Part shown: positions 60,774-64,000 of the stretch, piece after piece
Layout of the letters: the number at the start of each line of letters is the position of its first letter
How positions within the stretch are numbered: the stretch's first letter is position 1
Source: JAVJUS01 sp040220455
GTDB taxonomy: Bacteria > Pseudomonadota > Alphaproteobacteria > DSM-16000 > Inquilinaceae
Length of the DNA stretch: 64,000 bases
Direction: 5' to 3'
NCBI GenBank assembly: GCA_040220455.1
Contig: JAVJUS010000107.1
Coordinates: 68,272 to 132,271 of the forward strand
Made by a program: the position numbers and the translations under genes
The notes under the pieces: generated by a model
What the model saw: the letters and a program-made list of their open reading frames with translations, nothing else
Databases searched by the model: none
Told to the model about the DNA's origin: nothing

Positions 60774-62215
60774 GCCCGGTGGCGACATGGCTGTCGGTCG
60801 GCGCCGCCGCGCGCGGCGACCGGGTCGTCACCGCCGCCGCGCCGCCGGCGGTGGAGGCCGGGTTGCGCGTCCTGGCCGAGGGCGGCAACGCCTTTGACGC
60901 GGCGGTCACGATGGCCCTGGTCGAGACGGTCTGCCTGCCGATGAAATGCGGCCTCGCCGGCGACCTGGTGGCGCTGGTCCGCGCGCCGGACGGCGCGCTC
61001 GGCTGCCTGCTGTCGATCGGGCCGGGGGCCGGCGCGCTCGGCTCGGGCGCGGTGCCGACGGAGACCGGCGGCGGCTCGGTCGGCGTGCCGGGGGCGCCCG
61101 CGGGCTACGCCCGGCTCGCCGCGCTCGGCCGGTTCGATCTGCCGGCCCTCGTGGCGCCGGCGATCGAGGCGGCGACGCGCGGCGTTGCCTGGTCGGAGGT
61201 CGCGGTGCGGCTGACCGCCGAAGCCGAGGACCTGCTGCGCCGCCACAACGGCGAGACGGTCTTCCTGCCCGAGGGCCGGCTGCCCCGGGTCGGCGAGACC
61301 CTGCGGCTGCCCGGGCTGACGCGGCTGCTGGGCGATTTCGCGGAACTCGGCGAGACGCTGTTCCATGGCGCCCATGGCGAAGCGATCCGCGACCGGGTCC
61401 GCGAGGCCGGCGGCTTCCTGGAGCTCGCCGACCTGGCCGTCGATCCGGCCGCCTGGCGGGCGCCGGCGCGGCTGCCCCTGGGCGGTGGCGCGGTTCTGGT
61501 GGCGACGCCGGCGCCGACCCATGGTCCCGCTCTGCTGAACGCCGCCGATCTCGTGCTCCATCACCGCCGCGACCCCGTGGCCGCGGCGCGCGAGGCGCGA
61601 CGGGCGATGACGGACGACGCCGGCGCGCTCGCGGTCGGCGGCACGTCGGTGGTCACGGCGGCGGACGACGAGGGCAACGCCGTCGTCCTCGTCCACAGCA
61701 ACTCCTATCCGCAATACGGCTCCGGCCTGGTGGTTCGGGACCTCGACCTGGTGCTGAACAACCGGCCCGGCCGCGGCTTCGATGCGTCCGCGCCGGTCGA
61801 CAGCCCGCGGGCGCCGGCGCCGGGCCGGGTGCCGCCGACGACGCGGCATGCCTGGGCCGGCGTCGACGGCCGGACGACGACGCTCGGCGCGACGCCCGGC
61901 GGCATCAACCAGATGATCTGGAACCTCCAGAGCGTCCTGGCCGCCTGCGATGGCGCGGCGCCGGACGAGATCTGCCGCGCGCCGCGCTGGAGCCTGGACA
62001 CCGGCGGCAGGCTGACGATCGAGGCCGACCATCGCGACGCCGGCCGCCCCGACGGGCGGCGCGTGGCGGCGGGCAGCATGCGCTCGGCGCAGCAGGTCCT
62101 GCGCCTCGACGCCACTGCCGCCGGCGCGGCGGCCGCCGCCGACCGGCGCACCGGCGCGGTCGCCGGAACCCTCGGGACCAACGGACAGGGTCATGAAGGT
62201 ACAGCAGTCGTTTGA
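60770..62215 (+). CDS. Gamma-glutamyltransferase family protein (Ntn hydrolase)
   Basis: A 481-residue member of the GGT family. Thr292 (GGTSVVTAADDEGN) aligns with the processing and catalytic Thr that starts the small subunit. VRDLDLVLNNRPGRGF follows as in other short, YwrD-like members. No signal peptide is visible. It starts at GTG 60770, overlapping the dehydrogenase gene by 4 bp, and its end overlaps the CoxG-like gene by 23 bp. In this operon a cytoplasmic amide hydrolase for the ring-opened product is more likely than glutathione metabolism. It is a paralogue of the gene at 4733-6220. Confidence 0.85.
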   Translation: MSPVATWLSVGAAARGDRVVTAAAPPAVEAGLRVLAEGGNAFDAAVTMALVETVCLPMKCGLAGDLVALVRAPDGALGCLLSIGPGAGALGSGAVPTETGGGSVGVPGAPAGYARLAALGRFDLPALVAPAIEAATRGVAWSEVAVRLTAEAEDLLRRHNGETVFLPEGRLPRVGETLRLPGLTRLLGDFAELGETLFHGAHGEAIRDRVREAGGFLELADLAVDPAAWRAPARLPLGGGAVLVATPAPTHGPALLNAADLVLHHRRDPVAAAREARRAMTDDAGALAVGGTSVVTAADDEGNAVVLVHSNSYPQYGSGLVVRDLDLVLNNRPGRGFDASAPVDSPRAPAPGRVPPTTRHAWAGVDGRTTTLGATPGGINQMIWNLQSVLAACDGAAPDEICRAPRWSLDTGGRLTIEADHRDAGRPDGRRVAAGSMRSAQQVLRLDATAAGAAAAADRRTGAVAGTLGTNGQGHEGTAVV

Positions 62216-62789
62216 CGTCGATCATCCGGCCGAGACCGTCTGGCAGGCGCTGTCGGACCTGGAGCTCGTCGCCGCCTGCATGCCCGGCGCGGAGCTGACC
62301 GGGCGCGACGGCGACGACTACACCGGCCGGATCGGCGTCAAGCTCGGCCCCATCACGGCGCGCTTTTCCGGCAAGGCGACGATCCGGCGCGACGACGAGT
62401 GCTACCGCGGCTCGGTCGACGGGCAGGGCACGGATACCGGCAGCGGTTCGCGCGCCTCGGCCAGCCTGTCCTACGCGGTCGAGGAGACCGGCCCAGGATC
62501 GAGCCGCGTCTCGATCGACAGCGACATCAAGCTGAGCGGCTCGCTCGCGCAGTTCGGCCGCAGCGGCATCGTCAACGATGTCGCGCGCCAGCTCACCCGC
62601 GACTTCTCGGCCAACCTGCAGGCGCGGCTGAACCGCCCGGCGGGCCAGGGCGGCGAGGCGGCCGAGGCGCCGCCGCCGCAGCAGGCCGGGGAGATCGAGG
62701 GGTTCGGTCTTCTGTTCTCCGTCCTCTGGCGCAGGCTCGTGGCGCCATTCCGAAAGCTCTTCGGAGGGGGCCGCGACAAGGGGACGTGA
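62193..62789 (+). CDS. CoxG-like SRPBCC family protein
   Basis: A 198-residue protein. The SRPBCC/CoxG core occupies about 1-148 (VWQALSDLELVAACMPGAEL, SGSLAQFGRSGIVNDVARQL) and a short acidic Pro-rich linker leads to a C-terminal hydrophobic and basic segment (FGLLFSVLWRRLVAPFRKLF) that may bind the membrane. CoxG-type proteins usually accompany molybdenum hydroxylases and help membrane anchoring, electron transfer or substrate handling. It overlaps the preceding gene by 23 bp. Confidence 0.9.
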   Translation: MKVQQSFDVDHPAETVWQALSDLELVAACMPGAELTGRDGDDYTGRIGVKLGPITARFSGKATIRRDDECYRGSVDGQGTDTGSGSRASASLSYAVEETGPGSSRVSIDSDIKLSGSLAQFGRSGIVNDVARQLTRDFSANLQARLNRPAGQGGEAAEAPPPQQAGEIEGFGLLFSVLWRRLVAPFRKLFGGGRDKGT

Positions 62790-62891
62790 GGCGACGCCGG
62801 CGGCCGCAACGGCGAACGAGAAACGGGGGGCCGCCGCCAAGAGGTGAGGGAAGAGCCCTCGCATCAACCGACAGAAGGGGGAGTTCACGCA

Positions 62892-63908
62892 ATGAGCTGG
62901 AACGCGACGAAGATCGGACGCCACGGCCTCGCCGTCGCGGCCGGGATCTGCCTCACCGGGGCGGCCGCCTCGGCGCAGGACATGCCGACGGTCACCATGC
63001 AGGCCGTCGAGGGCAGCGTGGGCGGCGTGCCGCTCATGATCATGGAGGCCGAGGGGCTGGACGAGAAGCACGGCTTCAATGGCGTCTTCGAGCTGTTGCC
63101 GCATGCGGGCGCCAATCAGAACTTCCTGATGGGCAATTCCGACATCGCGATGGACAACGACATCGTCGGCACCGCCATCGCGCGCAACGAGGGCTTCGAC
63201 GTCACGGCCTTCTATCCCGTCGGCAATCTCTATCTCGGCATCGTGGTCGCCGAGGATTCGCCCTACCAGACGCCGGAGGACCTGATCGGCCAGGAGGTCG
63301 GCCATTTCGGCTTCGACTCCGGGACGACGACGTTCCTGCGCATCATCGTCCAGGACATCTACGGCTTCGACGTCACCGAGGAGTACGAGTTCGCCGAGGT
63401 GGGCCCGGCGGCGCTGGTGCCGCTGCTCGCCGAGGGTCAGGTCGAGGCGATCTTCGACTTCGAGTCCTTCGTCAGCGAGGCGATCGTCGCCACGCCCGGC
63501 CGCTACCTGATGCAGGCCCACACCGCCTATTCCGAGCATACGGGCGGCTTCGCGCCCTGGATCACCAACATGGTGGCCCATGAGGACTGGCTGCAGGAGA
63601 ATCCGGAGCTGGCCTACGCGGTGCGTGACGCCTTCGACGAGGCGATCGCCATGCTCGAGGAGTCCGACTACGAGATCATGCGCGAGGACTACATCACCGG
63701 GCGGCTCGGCCTCGACGACCCGGCGGTGCTCGACGTCATGATCGAGAACGGCCGCTCGACGCCGTACTTCACCAACAAGTGGTCGCCGGAACTGATCGGC
63801 CAGGCCGAAGCGTTCCTGCAGAAGCTGGCCGCCGACGGCCTGCTGATCGAGGAGGTGCCCGACGGCGTGATGGTGACGCTCGAGGACTTCATCGGTCCGC
63901 GTCCGTAA
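62892..63908 (+). CDS. ABC transporter substrate-binding protein, NMT1/SsuA type
   Basis: A 338-residue periplasmic binding protein. Signal peptide of about 26 residues ends in ASAQD. The mature protein begins TVTMQAVEGSVGGVPLMIM and has EGLDEKHGFNGVFELLP. The ATG at 62892 follows GAAGGGGGA. It is 102 bp after the CoxG-like gene, is followed by no further gene before the artefactual window end, and its permease and ATPase are probably beyond it. Likely role: high-affinity uptake of the compound degraded by the hydroxylase/dioxygenase operon. Confidence 0.88.
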   Translation: MSWNATKIGRHGLAVAAGICLTGAAASAQDMPTVTMQAVEGSVGGVPLMIMEAEGLDEKHGFNGVFELLPHAGANQNFLMGNSDIAMDNDIVGTAIARNEGFDVTAFYPVGNLYLGIVVAEDSPYQTPEDLIGQEVGHFGFDSGTTTFLRIIVQDIYGFDVTEEYEFAEVGPAALVPLLAEGQVEAIFDFESFVSEAIVATPGRYLMQAHTAYSEHTGGFAPWITNMVAHEDWLQENPELAYAVRDAFDEAIAMLEESDYEIMREDYITGRLGLDDPAVLDVMIENGRSTPYFTNKWSPELIGQAEAFLQKLAADGLLIEEVPDGVMVTLEDFIGPRP

Positions 63909-63919
63909 CCGGGGCCGCG

Positions 63920-64000
63920 GGGGGGGGGGGGGGGGGGGGGGCGGCCCCCCCCCCCCCCCGGCGGGGGGGGGCGACGGGGGGGGGCGGGGGGGCCGCCCCC
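63920..64000. other. Low-complexity G/C homopolymers, probable artefact
   Basis: After the final stop codon (63906-63908) the sequence becomes runs of pure G and C, including 22 consecutive G (63920-63941) and 15 consecutive C (63945-63959). Nothing else in the window resembles this. It looks like no-signal poly-G base calling or a bad contig end, so no feature should be read from it. Confidence 0.85.

Overview
The window is very GC-rich (roughly 70%) and almost fully coding. It has the look of a bacterial chromosome segment, probably from an alphaproteobacterium (Rhodospirillales/Geminicoccales-like). That placement is inference from codon use, the abundance of ABC and TRAP uptake systems and the tight ATGA/GTGA operon overlaps; there is no rRNA or other phylogenetic marker here. 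I found no tRNA, rRNA, CRISPR array, transposase, integrase or phage gene. The last ~90 bases are long G and C homopolymers that look like a sequencing or contig-end artefact.

The theme is uptake and breakdown of nitrogen-containing organic compounds. Eight solute transport systems, two of them cut by the window edges, alternate with hydrolytic and oxidative enzymes. Layout: (1) 12-905, edge permease of a spermidine/putrescine-type ABC system. (2) 7401-1076, minus strand: M24 peptidase, gamma-glutamyltransferase-like enzyme, GntR/UTRA regulator and an NMT1/SsuABC-type ABC transporter. (3) 15547-7526, minus strand: a PotABCD-type transporter interleaved with two amidohydrolases and a PuuE-like deacetylase. 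(4) 18559-15875, minus strand: a protein made of three RidA domains plus an 8-oxoguanine-deaminase-like amidohydrolase, divergent from a GntR/FCD regulator at 18687. (5) 19584-25380, plus strand: a complete branched-chain amino acid type ABC operon ending in an ACMSD-like amidohydrolase.

(6) 33676-25377, minus strand: a seven-gene operon with PuuE-like deacetylase, amidase with an AtzG-like N-terminus, alpha/beta hydrolase, isochorismatase-fold hydrolase, OsmC protein, ACMSD-like amidohydrolase and an orphan molybdopterin hydroxylase large subunit. It is divergent from an XRE-cupin regulator. (7) 34751-38209, plus strand: TRAP transporter and a small DMT-type membrane protein, convergent with a nitrilase-fold protein (39095-38244) that lacks the usual catalytic lysine. 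(8) 39379-45414, plus strand: an s-triazine/cytosine deaminase-type amidohydrolase with a BMP-type nucleoside ABC transporter.

(9) 53493-45540, minus strand: LacI regulator, a flavin/Fe-S oxidoreductase of the trimethylamine dehydrogenase type, a TIM-barrel isomerase and a ribose-type ABC transporter; three LacI-like operators are visible. (10) 54360-53647, a GntR/FCD regulator, divergent from a plus-strand operon (54514-63908). That operon holds a complete three-subunit molybdenum hydroxylase, a LigB-LigA type extradiol dioxygenase, an aldehyde dehydrogenase, a gamma-glutamyltransferase-like Ntn hydrolase, a CoxG-like protein and an NMT1-type binding protein.

The gene order in block 10 reads as a pathway: hydroxylate an aromatic (probably N-heteroaromatic) ring, open it with the extradiol dioxygenase, oxidise the aldehyde, then release an amide. 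With block 6 this is the best candidate for an undescribed catabolic system. Regulators sit beside clear palindromes, so several of the switches can be predicted directly from the sequence.
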